This document shows positions 1-8,417 of a stretch of 54,295 bases of DNA, in pieces; within the stretch, counting starts at the first letter, position 1; each line of letters begins with the position of its first letter. A model generated the notes under the pieces. The model was given only the letters and a program-made list of their open reading frames with translations, was not told the origin of the DNA and ran no database searches. The position numbers were made by a program, and so were the translations under genes. The stretch comes from Pseudomonas sp. C2B4 (GTDB lineage Bacteria > Pseudomonadota > Gammaproteobacteria > Pseudomonadales > Pseudomonadaceae), in contig NZ_JABFMU010000045.1 of assembly GCF_013359695.1 (NCBI RefSeq), positions 1-54,295 on the forward strand, written 5' to 3'.

Positions 1-52
1 TTGGGCGCCATCATAGCGCCCGATTGAAGTGTCCAAAATCATTAGGCCAGTT

Positions 53-74
53 CAGCCTGCTCGCGAAGGCGGCG
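53..74 (+). repeat. single REP half-element
   Basis: The core CAGCCTGCTCGCGAAGGCGG matches the 3' half of the window's common REP repeat, without a partner arm. It is the left-most copy, in the 199 bases before the first gene. No other gene is visible in that stretch. Confidence 0.6.
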
Positions 75-146
75 ACACATTCACCCCCCCACCCCTGCTT
101 GTGCAACATCTGGTAACGCCTCCACAAACTGTTCGATTGAGAAGGC

Positions 147-167
147 AAATGTGAGTCCTTATCATTT
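147..167 (+). promoter_or_regulatory. possible Fur box upstream of iron transporter gene
   Basis: A 21-base imperfect inverted repeat with arms AAATGtGAG and CTTATCATTT lies 33 bases before the start of the iron-binding protein gene. The right half TTATCATT resembles half of the Fur consensus, and an iron transporter is an expected Fur target. The left half is weak, so this is an inference from position and partial match only. Confidence 0.35.
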
Positions 168-199
168 GGCCTCATTTTTTCAATCGAGGGACCGCTCCC

Positions 200-1204
200 A
201 TGTTGGCACCGAAGCGTCTACTGACCGCACTGGCCCTGACCCTGATTGGCAGCACTGCCGCTCAGGCCGCCGACGAGGTGGTGGTCTACTCCTCGCGCAT
301 CGACGAGCTGATCAAACCGGTCTTCGATGCCTACACCGCCAAAACCGGCGTGCAGGTGAAGTTCATCACCGACAAGGAAGCGCCGCTGATGCAGCGGATC
401 AAGGCCGAAGGCGAGAACGCCACCGCCGACCTGCTGCTGACGGTCGATGCCGGTAACCTCTGGCAGGCCGAGCAAATGGGCATCCTCCAGCCATTCACCT
501 CGAAAACCATCGACGCCAACATCCCGACACAATACCGGGCGGCCTCTCACGCCTGGACCGGACTGAGCCTGCGGGCGCGGACCATCGCTTACTCCACCGA
601 CCGGGTCAAACCGGGTGAATTGACCACCTACGAGGCGCTGGCCGACAAGAATTGGGAAGGGCGCCTGTGCCTGCGCACGGCGAAGAAGGTCTACAACCAG
701 TCCCTGACCGCCACCATGATCGAAGTCCACGGCGCCGAGAAAACCGAGAAGATCCTCAAGGGCTGGGTCAACAACCTGTCCACCGACGTGTTCTCCGACG
801 ACGTTGCGGTGCTGGAGGCCATCAGTGCCGGTCAGTGCGACGTCGGTATCGTCAACACCTACTATTACGGTCGCCTGCATAAACAGAAACCTGACCTGCC
901 GGTGAAGCTGTTCTGGCCAAACCAGGCGGATCGTGGCGTACACGTCAACCTGTCCGGCATCGGCCTGACCAAACATGCCCCGCACCCGGAGGCCGCCAAG
1001 GCCCTGGTAGAGTGGATGACCACGCCCGAAGCGCAGAAAATCTTTGCTGACGTGAACCAGGAGTTCCCGGCTAACCCTGCCGTGAAACCATCCGATGAGG
1101 TGGCCGCCTGGGGCCAGTTCGTGGCCGATACCTTGCCTGTCGAAGTGGCGGGCAAGCGCCAGGCTGAAGCGATTCGCATGATGGATCGGGCTGGCTGGAA
1201 CTAA
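200..1204 (+). CDS. iron(III) ABC transporter substrate-binding protein (FbpA/HitA type)
   Basis: This is a 334-residue periplasmic binding protein that captures ferric iron and hands it to the inner-membrane permease encoded next to it. A signal peptide ends at about AQA-AD (residues 22-24). The mature protein opens with VVYSSR, as is usual for FbpA/AfuA proteins. The run NTYYYGRL holds Tyr221-223, matching the paired tyrosines that bind iron in this family. Length is normal. The ATG is preceded by GAGGGACCGCTCCC, an acceptable ribosome site. A terminator follows at once, so the downstream permease may be made from a separate transcript. Family assignment is firm; the exact metal ligand set was not modelled. 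Confidence 0.9.
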   Translation: MLAPKRLLTALALTLIGSTAAQAADEVVVYSSRIDELIKPVFDAYTAKTGVQVKFITDKEAPLMQRIKAEGENATADLLLTVDAGNLWQAEQMGILQPFTSKTIDANIPTQYRAASHAWTGLSLRARTIAYSTDRVKPGELTTYEALADKNWEGRLCLRTAKKVYNQSLTATMIEVHGAEKTEKILKGWVNNLSTDVFSDDVAVLEAISAGQCDVGIVNTYYYGRLHKQKPDLPVKLFWPNQADRGVHVNLSGIGLTKHAPHPEAAKALVEWMTTPEAQKIFADVNQEFPANPAVKPSDEVAAWGQFVADTLPVEVAGKRQAEAIRMMDRAGWN

Positions 1205-1220
1205 GTCGCCCGATATACTG

Positions 1221-1247
1221 CGCCCCGCCTATGCGGGGCGTTTGTTT
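1221..1247 (+). terminator. rho-independent terminator after iron-binding protein gene
   Basis: A perfect 8-bp stem CGCCCCGC/GCGGGGCG with a four-base loop is followed by TTTGTTT. It begins 17 bases after the stop codon. Confidence 0.8.
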
Positions 1248-1270
1248 ATGCGCCAGTCGCCTCTGACCCT

Positions 1271-1381
1271 GTAGGAGCAGCCAGTCGACGCTCGATTGCT
1301 CGCGAAAAACGTCAACGAAACGCGGGGTGCCTGGCAGTCCGCGGTGCCCTGACGTTCATCGCAAGCAAGCTCGCTCCTACA
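1271..1381. repeat. REPIN, diverged GTAGGAGC type
   Basis: Outer arms GTAGGAGC and GCTCGCTCCTAC face each other around a diverged centre. It fills most of the 231-base gap between the binding-protein and permease genes. Confidence 0.7.
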
Positions 1382-1435
1382 GAAGGCACCGCTATTGTGT
1401 CGATCACATCCATTAGAAAGTAGAGAACTAAGCCT

Positions 1436-3052
1436 GTGGCCCACCCCGCCCAACGCCGCTGGTATCCCCTGGTCTTCGCCATTGCTGCGCTGGTCCTGCT
1501 GCCCCTGAGCGTTTTGCTGCTTTCCTGGCAAGCCGTCGATCAACAGATCTGGTCCCACCTCTGGGATACGCAGATGCCGCGTCTGCTGGGCAATACTCTG
1601 ACCTTGGTGCTCGGTGTCGGTGTCGGTGTAACCGTTCTCGGTGTGAGCCTGGCCTGGCTCACCAGCCTTTGCGAGTTCCCTGGCCGGCGCTGGCTGGACT
1701 GGGCGTTGATGCTGCCTTTTGCGATTCCGGCCTACGTGCTGGCCTTTGTCTTCGTCGGTCTGCTGGATTTCGCCGGTCCCGTGCAAACCCTGCTGCGCGA
1801 GTGGTTCGGCACGGGCCTGCGCTTGCCGCGCGTACGCTCCACGGGCGGGGTGATCCTGGTCCTGGTGCTGGTGTTCTATCCCTACGTTTACCTGCTGGCA
1901 CGCACCGCGTTCCTGGCTCAAGGCAAAGGCCTGATGGAAGCTGCGCGGGTGCTGGGGCAATCGCCATGGCAGGCGTTCTGGCGGGTGGCCATGCCCATGG
2001 CGCGTCCCGCCATCGGTGCCGGCGTCGCGTTGGCGCTGATGGAAACCCTGGCGGATTTCGGCGCGGTATCAGTGTTTAACTTCGACACGTTCACCACGGC
2101 GATCTACAAGACCTGGTACGGTTTTTTCAGCCTCTCCACCGCCGCGCAACTGGCCAGCCTGTTGCTGCTGGTGGTGATGGTGGTCCTTTACGGCGAGCGT
2201 CGTGCCCGTGGCGCCAATCGGGCAAGTAACGAGCGGCCGCGGGTCAAGGCGCTGTATCACCTGCATGGCTTCAAGGCGCTGCTTGCCACGGGTTGGTGCG
2301 GTCTGGTGTTTGCTTGTGCCTTCGTCATTCCGATGCTTCAACTGTTGGCGTGGTTCTGGCAGCGTGGGCGCTTCGATCTGGATGAGCGTTACGCCGGCCT
2401 GATCGTCCATACCTTGTACCTGGGGGGGATGGCCGCCCTGATCACGGTCAGCGTTGCCCTGATTTTGGCGTTTGCCCGACGCCTGGCGCCGACCCAAGGC
2501 ATACGCGCCGGGGTCAGCCTGGCCAATCTTGGCTATGCCTTGCCCGGTTCTGTGCTGGCGGTGTCGATCATGCTGGCGTTCAGTTACCTGGACCGCGAGC
2601 TGGTGATTCCGCTCTCCGGCTGGCTCGGTGGCGCCGGTAAACCTTTGTTGCTGGGCAGTCTGTCGGCGCTGCTGCTGGCCTATCTGGTCCGCTTCATCGC
2701 GGTGGCTTACGGGCCGCTGGAAAGCAGTCTGGCGCGTATACGGCCATCTTTGCCCGAAGCGGCACGTAGCCTTGGCGTCAGTGGGCCACGACTGTTTTTC
2801 AAAGTGTATCTGCCGTTGTTGCTGCCGGGCTCGTTGAGCGCAGCGCTGCTGGTATTCGTCGATGTGCTCAAGGAAATGCCCGCGACCCTTCTGATGCGCC
2901 CGTTTGGCTGGGACACGCTGGCGGTGCGTATCTTCGAAATGACCAGCGAGGGTGAGTGGGCGAGGGCGTCGTTGCCGGCACTGACCCTGGTTTTGGTCGG
3001 TCTGCTACCGGTCATCGGATTGATCCGACGTTCAGCGCATCGAAACAGCTAG
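1436..3052 (+). CDS. iron(III) ABC transporter permease (FbpB/HitB type)
   Basis: This 538-residue inner-membrane protein has two fused permease halves, about residues 1-255 and 280-538. Each carries roughly six hydrophobic segments and a cytoplasmic EAA-type loop (EAARVLGQSPWQAF and EAARSLGVSGPRLF), the docking sites for the ATPase. That double architecture is typical of iron(III) permeases of the FbpB/SfuB type. The start is GTG, with AGAGAA upstream; no in-frame ATG is nearby. No ATP-binding gene follows, since gcvT begins 156 bases later, so the energising subunit must be encoded elsewhere. Substrate is inferred from the adjacent FbpA-like gene. Confidence 0.9.
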   Translation: MAHPAQRRWYPLVFAIAALVLLPLSVLLLSWQAVDQQIWSHLWDTQMPRLLGNTLTLVLGVGVGVTVLGVSLAWLTSLCEFPGRRWLDWALMLPFAIPAYVLAFVFVGLLDFAGPVQTLLREWFGTGLRLPRVRSTGGVILVLVLVFYPYVYLLARTAFLAQGKGLMEAARVLGQSPWQAFWRVAMPMARPAIGAGVALALMETLADFGAVSVFNFDTFTTAIYKTWYGFFSLSTAAQLASLLLLVVMVVLYGERRARGANRASNERPRVKALYHLHGFKALLATGWCGLVFACAFVIPMLQLLAWFWQRGRFDLDERYAGLIVHTLYLGGMAALITVSVALILAFARRLAPTQGIRAGVSLANLGYALPGSVLAVSIMLAFSYLDRELVIPLSGWLGGAGKPLLLGSLSALLLAYLVRFIAVAYGPLESSLARIRPSLPEAARSLGVSGPRLFFKVYLPLLLPGSLSAALLVFVDVLKEMPATLLMRPFGWDTLAVRIFEMTSEGEWARASLPALTLVLVGLLPVIGLIRRSAHRNS

Positions 3053-3134
3053 GTGTCAGTCCTACACCTTGCGGCTACAATGCGCGGCATTCGGTGCGGT
3101 CCGTCTGACAGACAAGGTAGTAGAAGTCGGCTGG

Positions 3135-3155
3135 AAGCCTTTTGTTTCAAGGCTT
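3135..3155 (+). other. stem-loop in gcvT leader
   Basis: AAGCCTT and AAGGCTT form a perfect 7-bp stem with a 7-base loop, 53 bases before gcvT. There is no uridine run long enough for a terminator. I looked for glycine-riboswitch features in the 156-base leader and did not recognise them. Confidence 0.4.
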
Positions 3156-3208
3156 TCATTCGATAAAGCACTCGCCCGCACCTTCGCCACGCCCGGAAGG
3201 AGAAACCC

Positions 3209-4291
3209 ATGGGACAGCGTACGCCTCTGTATGACCTTCATCTCGCCCTCGGCGCGAAGATGGTCGATTTTGGCGGTTGGGATATGCCTCTGCATTATGG
3301 ATCGCAGGTCGAGGAGCACCATGAGGTGCGCCGCGATTGCGGTGTTTTCGATGTATCCCACATGACCGTGATCGATGTCGGCGGCCCCCAGGCCAAGGCC
3401 TGGCTTCAGCATTTGCTGGCCAATGACGTCGAACGCCTGCACAGTTCTGGCCGCGCCTTGTACAGCACCATGCTCAATGAGCGCGGAGGCATCGTCGACG
3501 ACATGATCGTCTACCGTCTGGACGATGGTTATCGACTGGTGGTCAACGCCTCGACCCGCGATCAGGACATGGCATGGATGCAAGCCCATCTCGACGGCTT
3601 CGCCGTACAGCTCAGCGAACGTTCCGAGTTGGCGATGCTGGCCATTCAAGGTCCCCATGCCCGACAAAAAGTCGCGGAGCTGGTGAACCAATCCCGGGGC
3701 AATCTGATTCAGCTGCTCAAGCCCTTCGAAGGTCAGCCTGACGGTGACTGGTTCATCGCGCGCACCGGCTACACCGGTGAAGACGGTCTGGAAATCATCC
3801 TGCCGGCCGATCAGGCGCCGGGATTCTTCAACGATCTGGTGGGGGCGGGCATTTCCCCGATCGGTCTTGGCGCACGGGATACCCTGCGGGTCGAAGCCGG
3901 CATGAACCTGTACGGCCAGGACATTCATCAAGACGTTTCACCGCTGGCCTCCAACATGGCCTGGAGCATTGCCTGGGAACCGGCCGCCCGCCAGTTCATC
4001 GGGCGCTCGGCGCTCGAAGCCGAACAGGCTGCTGGCGTACAGCATAAATTGGTCGGTCTGGTCCTTGAGGAACGCGGGGTTTTGCGCGCTCATCAAGTGG
4101 TCCGTATCGCCGATGTTGGCGAAGGGGAGATCACCAGTGGTAGTTTCTCTCCTACGCTTAGCAAGTCGATTGCACTGGCGCGCGTGCCGATGGCAACTGC
4201 CGACCGCGCCGAAGTGGAAATCCGTGGCAAGTGGTACCCGGTCCGAGTGGTCAAGCCGACCTTCGTACGCCATGGCAAAACCTTGATCTAA
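3209..4291 (+). CDS. gcvT: aminomethyltransferase, glycine cleavage T protein
   Basis: GcvT takes the aminomethyl arm from lipoylated GcvH and transfers its methylene to tetrahydrofolate, releasing ammonia. The 360-residue length is normal. It begins with TPLYDLHLALGAKMVDFGGW, the usual start of the folate-binding domain. YTGEDGLEI and GLGARDTLRVEAGMNLYG are family signatures. The C-terminal beta barrel covers about residues 275-360. The ATG has a strong AAGGAGAAACCC ribosome site. The gene leads a T-H-P cluster with gcvH 47 bases downstream, consistent with co-transcription. Pseudomonads often carry a second gcv cluster, so this may be one of two copies. Confidence 0.96.
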   Translation: MGQRTPLYDLHLALGAKMVDFGGWDMPLHYGSQVEEHHEVRRDCGVFDVSHMTVIDVGGPQAKAWLQHLLANDVERLHSSGRALYSTMLNERGGIVDDMIVYRLDDGYRLVVNASTRDQDMAWMQAHLDGFAVQLSERSELAMLAIQGPHARQKVAELVNQSRGNLIQLLKPFEGQPDGDWFIARTGYTGEDGLEIILPADQAPGFFNDLVGAGISPIGLGARDTLRVEAGMNLYGQDIHQDVSPLASNMAWSIAWEPAARQFIGRSALEAEQAAGVQHKLVGLVLEERGVLRAHQVVRIADVGEGEITSGSFSPTLSKSIALARVPMATADRAEVEIRGKWYPVRVVKPTFVRHGKTLI

Positions 4292-4338
4292 CCTTTCTGG
4301 CGGCAATGACCGCTGACAATTTCCCGAGGACACAGAAC

Positions 4339-4722
4339 ATGAGCGATATCCCTGCCGAACTGCGTTTTGCCGAAAGTCACGAATGGGCACGCCTGGAAGC
4401 CGATGGCACCGTCACCGTGGGCATCAGCGATCACGCGCAGGAAGCGCTGGGTGATGTGGTATTCGTCGAGCTGACCGAAGTCGGAAACGTCTTCGGCGCT
4501 GGTGATCAAGCCGGTGTGGTGGAGTCGGTTAAAGCGGCATCCGACATCTATTCCCCGGTGTCCGGTGAAGTGATCGCGGTCAACGAAGACCTGAGCGGTA
4601 CACCTGAACTGCTGAACTCCGACCCGTACGGCGCGTGGATCTTCAAACTCAAGCCAAGCGACAAGGCTGAGCTGGACAAGCTGCTCGATGCCGCCGGTTA
4701 CAAGGCCGCCATTGGCGAGTAA
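4339..4722 (+). CDS. gcvH: glycine cleavage H protein, lipoyl carrier
   Basis: GcvH is the 127-residue shuttle that carries the aminomethyl group on a lipoyl-lysine between GcvP, GcvT and the L protein. The lipoylation site is Lys65 in the motif VESVKAASD. The sequence LRFAESHEW near the start is characteristic of the family. The ATG at 4339 has CGAGGACACAGAAC upstream, giving a protein of standard size; a longer in-frame reading that overlaps gcvT is not needed. A terminator follows 17 bases after the stop, separating it from gcvP. Confidence 0.97.
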   Translation: MSDIPAELRFAESHEWARLEADGTVTVGISDHAQEALGDVVFVELTEVGNVFGAGDQAGVVESVKAASDIYSPVSGEVIAVNEDLSGTPELLNSDPYGAWIFKLKPSDKAELDKLLDAAGYKAAIGE

Positions 4723-4739
4723 GCCTTTAGCGTCATCCC

Positions 4740-4766
4740 AAAGCCCCGACTTGTCGGGGCTTTTTA
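4740..4766 (+). terminator. terminator after gcvH
   Basis: AAAGCCCCGAC TT GTCGGGGCTTTTTATT is a classical stem followed by a uridine run. It implies that gcvP needs its own promoter or depends on read-through. Confidence 0.9.
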
Positions 4767-4786
4767 TTGCCTGTCGGAATGATCGT

Positions 4787-4876
4787 TGTGGGAGCGAGCC
4801 TGCTCGCGAAAGCGGTGGGACAGTCGAAACCCATGTCACCTGTTGAACCGCCTTCGCGAGCAGGCTCGCTCCCACA
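4787..4876. repeat. REPIN between gcvH and gcvP
   Basis: Two inverted REP arms, TGTGGGAGCGAGCCTGCTCG and its complement, flank about 40 bases of variable centre. Confidence 0.9.
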
Positions 4877-4978
4877 AGGGTCAGCAGGTTCTGTCAAAGG
4901 CTCGCTCTTGGCACCGGCTGCTATGCTGGTTTGACCGTGTTGCATCGACGTTGAGCGCCAGTCAAGAGAGAGCCCGTC

Positions 4979-7852
4979 ATGTCCCAGTTGCCGTCTTTGA
5001 GCCAGTTACGCGACCCCAATGCCTTTCTTCGCCGTCACCTCGGGCCGGATGCCGCCGAGCAGCAGGCCATGCTCGACAGCCTTGGCCTCGGTAGCCGGGT
5101 CGAGCTGATTGAACAGACGGTGCCGCCGGGCATTCGCCTCAACCGCGCTCTGGATCTACCGCCGGCCCTCGATGAAGAAGCGGCGCTGGCCAAGCTGCGG
5201 GGCTATGCCGAGCAGAACCAGGTCTGGACCAGCCTGATTGGCATGGGTTATCACGGCACGCTCACGCCGGCCGTCATCCTGCGCAACGTGCTGGAAAACC
5301 CCGGTTGGTACACCGCCTATACACCGTATCAACCGGAAATCGCCCAGGGGCGGCTCGAAGCGCTGCTGAATTTCCAGCAATTGACTATCGATCTCACGGG
5401 GCTGGAGCTGGCCAACGCTTCGCTACTGGACGAAGCCACCGCGGCGGCGGAAGCCATGGCCCTGGCCAAACGGGTCGCCAAGTCGAAAAGCAATCTGTTC
5501 TTTGTCGATGAAAACTGCCATCCGCAAACCATTTCCGTGGTGCAGACCCGGGCCGAAGGATTCGGCTTCGAGCTGATCATCGACGCTGTGGAAAACTTGA
5601 AGCAGCACCAGGTGTTCGGTGCGCTATTGCAATATCCCGACACCCACGGCGAGATCCGCGATTTGCGGCCGTTGATCGATCACCTGCATGCCCAGCAAGC
5701 GCTGGCGTGCGTTGCCGCCGACCTGCTGAGCCTGCTGCTGTTGACGCCGCCGGGGGAGTTGGGCGCCGACGTGGTGTTCGGCTCGTCCCAGCGGTTTGGC
5801 GTACCGATGGGCTACGGTGGACCGCATGCGGCGTTCTTTGCCAGCCGTGACGAATACAAGCGGGCGATTCCCGGGCGGATCATCGGTGTCTCGAAGGATG
5901 CCCGCGGCAACGTCGCCCTGCGCATGGCCCTGCAAACCCGCGAGCAACATATTCGCCGGGAAAAGGCCAACTCGAACATTTGCACCGCACAAGTGTTGTT
6001 GGCCAACATTGCCAGCTTCTACGCGGTCTACCACGGCCCGGAAGGACTCAAGCGCATTGCCCAGCGTGTGCACCGACTGACCTGCATCCTCGCCACAGGC
6101 CTTGAGCGCAAAGGCATCACCCGCCTCAACCAGCACTTCTTCGACACCCTGACCCTGGACGTCGGCGGCACCCAGACCGCGATCATCCAAAGCGCCCAGG
6201 CCGCGCAGATCAATGTGCGCATTCTGGGGCGCGGGCAATTGGCCTTGAGCCTCGACGAAACCTGTGACGAATCCACCGTGGCCAGGTTGTTCGATGTGTT
6301 TCTGGGGGCCGATCATGGGCTGAGCGTCGAAGAACTCGATGCCGAGGTGCTGGCTTCAGGAATCCCGGGCCCCCTGCAAAGAACCACGCCCTACCTGCGC
6401 CATCCGGTGTTCAACGCCCATCACAGCGAAACCGAGATGCTGCGTTACCTCAAGCAGCTGGAAAACAAGGATCTGGCGCTCAACCAGTCGATGATCCCGT
6501 TGGGCTCGTGCACCATGAAACTCAATGCCACCAGCGAGATGATCCCGATCACCTGGCCGCAATTCGCCAACCTGCACCCGTTCGCGCCGAAAGAGCAGGC
6601 GGTCGGTTATTCATTGATGATCGAAGAGCTGGAGCGCTGGCTCTGCGCGATCACCGGCTTCGATGCGATCTGCATGCAGCCCAACTCCGGTGCCCAAGGC
6701 GAGTACGCGGGACTGCTGGCGATCGGCAAATACCACGAGAGCCGTCAGCAGGGCGAGCGGGACATCTGCCTGATCCCGTCGTCGGCCCACGGCACCAACC
6801 CGGCCTCGGCACAGATGGCCGGGATGCGTGTGGTGATTGTCGAGTGCGACGAAGCCGGCAACGTCGACCTGGATGACCTGAAAGAAAAGGCTGCCCAGGC
6901 CGGCGACAAACTCGCTTGCCTGATGGCGACCTATCCATCGACACACGGCGTTTACGAGGAAGGCATCAGCGAAATCTGCGAAGTTATCCACAGCCACGGC
7001 GGTCAGGTGTACATGGATGGCGCCAACCTCAATGCTCAGGTCGGCCTGGCGCGGCCGGCGGATATTGGCGCCGATGTATCGCACATGAACTTGCACAAAA
7101 CCTTCTGCATTCCCCATGGCGGTGGCGGGCCGGGCATGGGACCGATTGGCGTGCGCGCGCACCTGGCCCCGTTCGTGGCCAATCACCCCGTGGTGCCGAT
7201 CGACGGGCCACTGGCGCAGAACGGTGCCGTCAGCGCGGCGCCGTGGGGCAGCGCGAGCATTCTGCCGATCAGTTGGATGTACATCGCCATGATGGGGCCG
7301 CAATTGGCCGACGCCAGCGAGGTGGCGATCCTCGCCGCGAATTACCTGGCGCGGCACTTGTCCGGCGCTTTCCCCGTGCTCTACACCGGGCGGAACGAGC
7401 GGGTGGCCCACGAATGCATTCTTGATTTGCGACCGCTCAAGACACTGACCGGCATCACCGAGGAAGACGTTGCCAAGCGTCTGATGGACTATGGCTTCCA
7501 TGCGCCAACCATGTCGTTCCCGGTGCCGGGTACGCTGATGGTCGAGCCGACCGAAAGCGAATCGAAGGCGGAGCTGGACCGCTTTATCGGCGCGATGTTG
7601 AGTATCCGCGCGGAAATTACCGAGGTGCAGAACGGCAACTGGCCGGCCGAGGACAACCCGCTCAAACGTGCGCCCCATACCTTGGCCGATATCACCGGGA
7701 TCTGGGAGCGCCCCTACAGCATCGAACAAGGCGTGACTCCGGATGCTCACACCAAGGCCCACAAGTACTGGCCAGCGGTGAACCGGGTGGACAATGTGTA
7801 TGGCGACCGGAATCTGTTTTGTGCCTGTGTGCCGCTGGATGAGTACCGCTGA
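4979..7852 (+). CDS. gcvP: glycine dehydrogenase (decarboxylating), P protein
   Basis: GcvP is the pyridoxal-phosphate enzyme that decarboxylates glycine and loads the remaining aminomethyl group onto lipoyl-GcvH. At 957 residues it is the single-chain form with two homologous halves. The cofactor lysine is Lys707 in HMNLHKTFCIPHGGGGPG, followed by the glycine-rich loop typical of the family. The N-terminal FLRRHLGP is also characteristic. The ATG follows AAGAGAGAGCCCGTC. It is separated from gcvH by a terminator and a REPIN, so its expression may be partly uncoupled from gcvTH. Confidence 0.97.
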   Translation: MSQLPSLSQLRDPNAFLRRHLGPDAAEQQAMLDSLGLGSRVELIEQTVPPGIRLNRALDLPPALDEEAALAKLRGYAEQNQVWTSLIGMGYHGTLTPAVILRNVLENPGWYTAYTPYQPEIAQGRLEALLNFQQLTIDLTGLELANASLLDEATAAAEAMALAKRVAKSKSNLFFVDENCHPQTISVVQTRAEGFGFELIIDAVENLKQHQVFGALLQYPDTHGEIRDLRPLIDHLHAQQALACVAADLLSLLLLTPPGELGADVVFGSSQRFGVPMGYGGPHAAFFASRDEYKRAIPGRIIGVSKDARGNVALRMALQTREQHIRREKANSNICTAQVLLANIASFYAVYHGPEGLKRIAQRVHRLTCILATGLERKGITRLNQHFFDTLTLDVGGTQTAIIQSAQAAQINVRILGRGQLALSLDETCDESTVARLFDVFLGADHGLSVEELDAEVLASGIPGPLQRTTPYLRHPVFNAHHSETEMLRYLKQLENKDLALNQSMIPLGSCTMKLNATSEMIPITWPQFANLHPFAPKEQAVGYSLMIEELERWLCAITGFDAICMQPNSGAQGEYAGLLAIGKYHESRQQGERDICLIPSSAHGTNPASAQMAGMRVVIVECDEAGNVDLDDLKEKAAQAGDKLACLMATYPSTHGVYEEGISEICEVIHSHGGQVYMDGANLNAQVGLARPADIGADVSHMNLHKTFCIPHGGGGPGMGPIGVRAHLAPFVANHPVVPIDGPLAQNGAVSAAPWGSASILPISWMYIAMMGPQLADASEVAILAANYLARHLSGAFPVLYTGRNERVAHECILDLRPLKTLTGITEEDVAKRLMDYGFHAPTMSFPVPGTLMVEPTESESKAELDRFIGAMLSIRAEITEVQNGNWPAEDNPLKRAPHTLADITGIWERPYSIEQGVTPDAHTKAHKYWPAVNRVDNVYGDRNLFCACVPLDEYR

Positions 7853-7874
7853 TCTCCCGGCCACGCATAACCCC

Positions 7875-7963
7875 TGTGGGAGCGAGCCTGCTCGCGAAAG
7901 CGATGCAACAGTCACGATGATTTCGACTGACCTACCGCCTTCGCGAGCAGGCTCGCTCCCACA
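7875..7963. repeat. REPIN after gcvP
   Basis: Inverted REP arms TGTGGGAGCGAGCCTGCTCG and complement lie 23 bases after the gcvP stop. Confidence 0.9.
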
Positions 7964-7980
7964 GGGGGCTATCGTAGGGC

Positions 7981-8014
7981 AAAAAAATGCCGCTCATGTG
8001 AGCGGCATTTTTTG
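7981..8014. terminator. bidirectional terminator between gcvP and DUF2388 gene
   Basis: ATGCCGCTCA TG TGAGCGGCAT is a perfect stem flanked by A7 on the left and T6 on the right. It can therefore end both the rightward gcvP transcript and the leftward transcript of the DUF2388 gene. Confidence 0.9.
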
Positions 8015-8027
8015 TTTGGCTGGAAGA

Positions 8028-8345
8028 TTACTCCGAAGCCACGGCATTCTTCGCCAGGATCGCGTTCGCCAGTTCCATGTCCGTGGCCTGCAGGCCCGGG
8101 TTGTCGGCGCGGACTTTCTGCATCGCGGCTTCCAGATACGGGCCGCGGATGCCGCCGTCACTGGCGACGAAGCTGCCGGCATCGTCCTGGGCTGCAACGA
8201 TCATCTTGTGATCCTTGAAGGTCAGGTAGGTCGAACCGGTGGTCGCACCGGAGGTAAGAACGTTACGCCAAAAGCTATCAGCCATCGCCGAACCGACAGG
8301 CAGGGACAACAGGGCGATGGTAGCGACAGCAAGTTTGAGACGCAT
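8028..8345 (-). CDS. small exported DUF2388-family protein
   Basis: This 105-residue protein has a clear signal peptide (MRLKLAVATIALLSLP..SAMA-D). The short mature part resembles the DUF2388 family, which is found mainly in Pseudomonas and has no established function. Visible landmarks are SGATTGSTYLTFKDHK, an acidic patch, and a C-terminal LANAILA helix. I chose the internal ATG at 8345 because it starts the signal peptide; the longer frame adds 24 non-signal-like residues. It is transcribed away from the adjacent ATPase gene's 3' end, 72 bases downstream of it. Confidence 0.75.
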   Translation of the reverse strand: MRLKLAVATIALLSLPVGSAMADSFWRNVLTSGATTGSTYLTFKDHKMIVAAQDDAGSFVASDGGIRGPYLEAAMQKVRADNPGLQATDMELANAILAKNAVASE

Positions 8346-8417
8346 AAAAAGTAACTCCACTGGATAAACTACCGCCTTTGATAGCGATTCCCCCAATCGA
8401 GTTCCATCACCGCGCAC

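Noticed and set aside
3053..3208. Glycine riboswitch before gcvT
   Set aside because: The conserved core was not recognised in the leader; left as a structured leader only.
6611..7915. 434-codon minus-strand frame within gcvP
   Set aside because: Shadow of gcvP; histidine- and glutamine-rich low-complexity sequence, starting inside a REP repeat.
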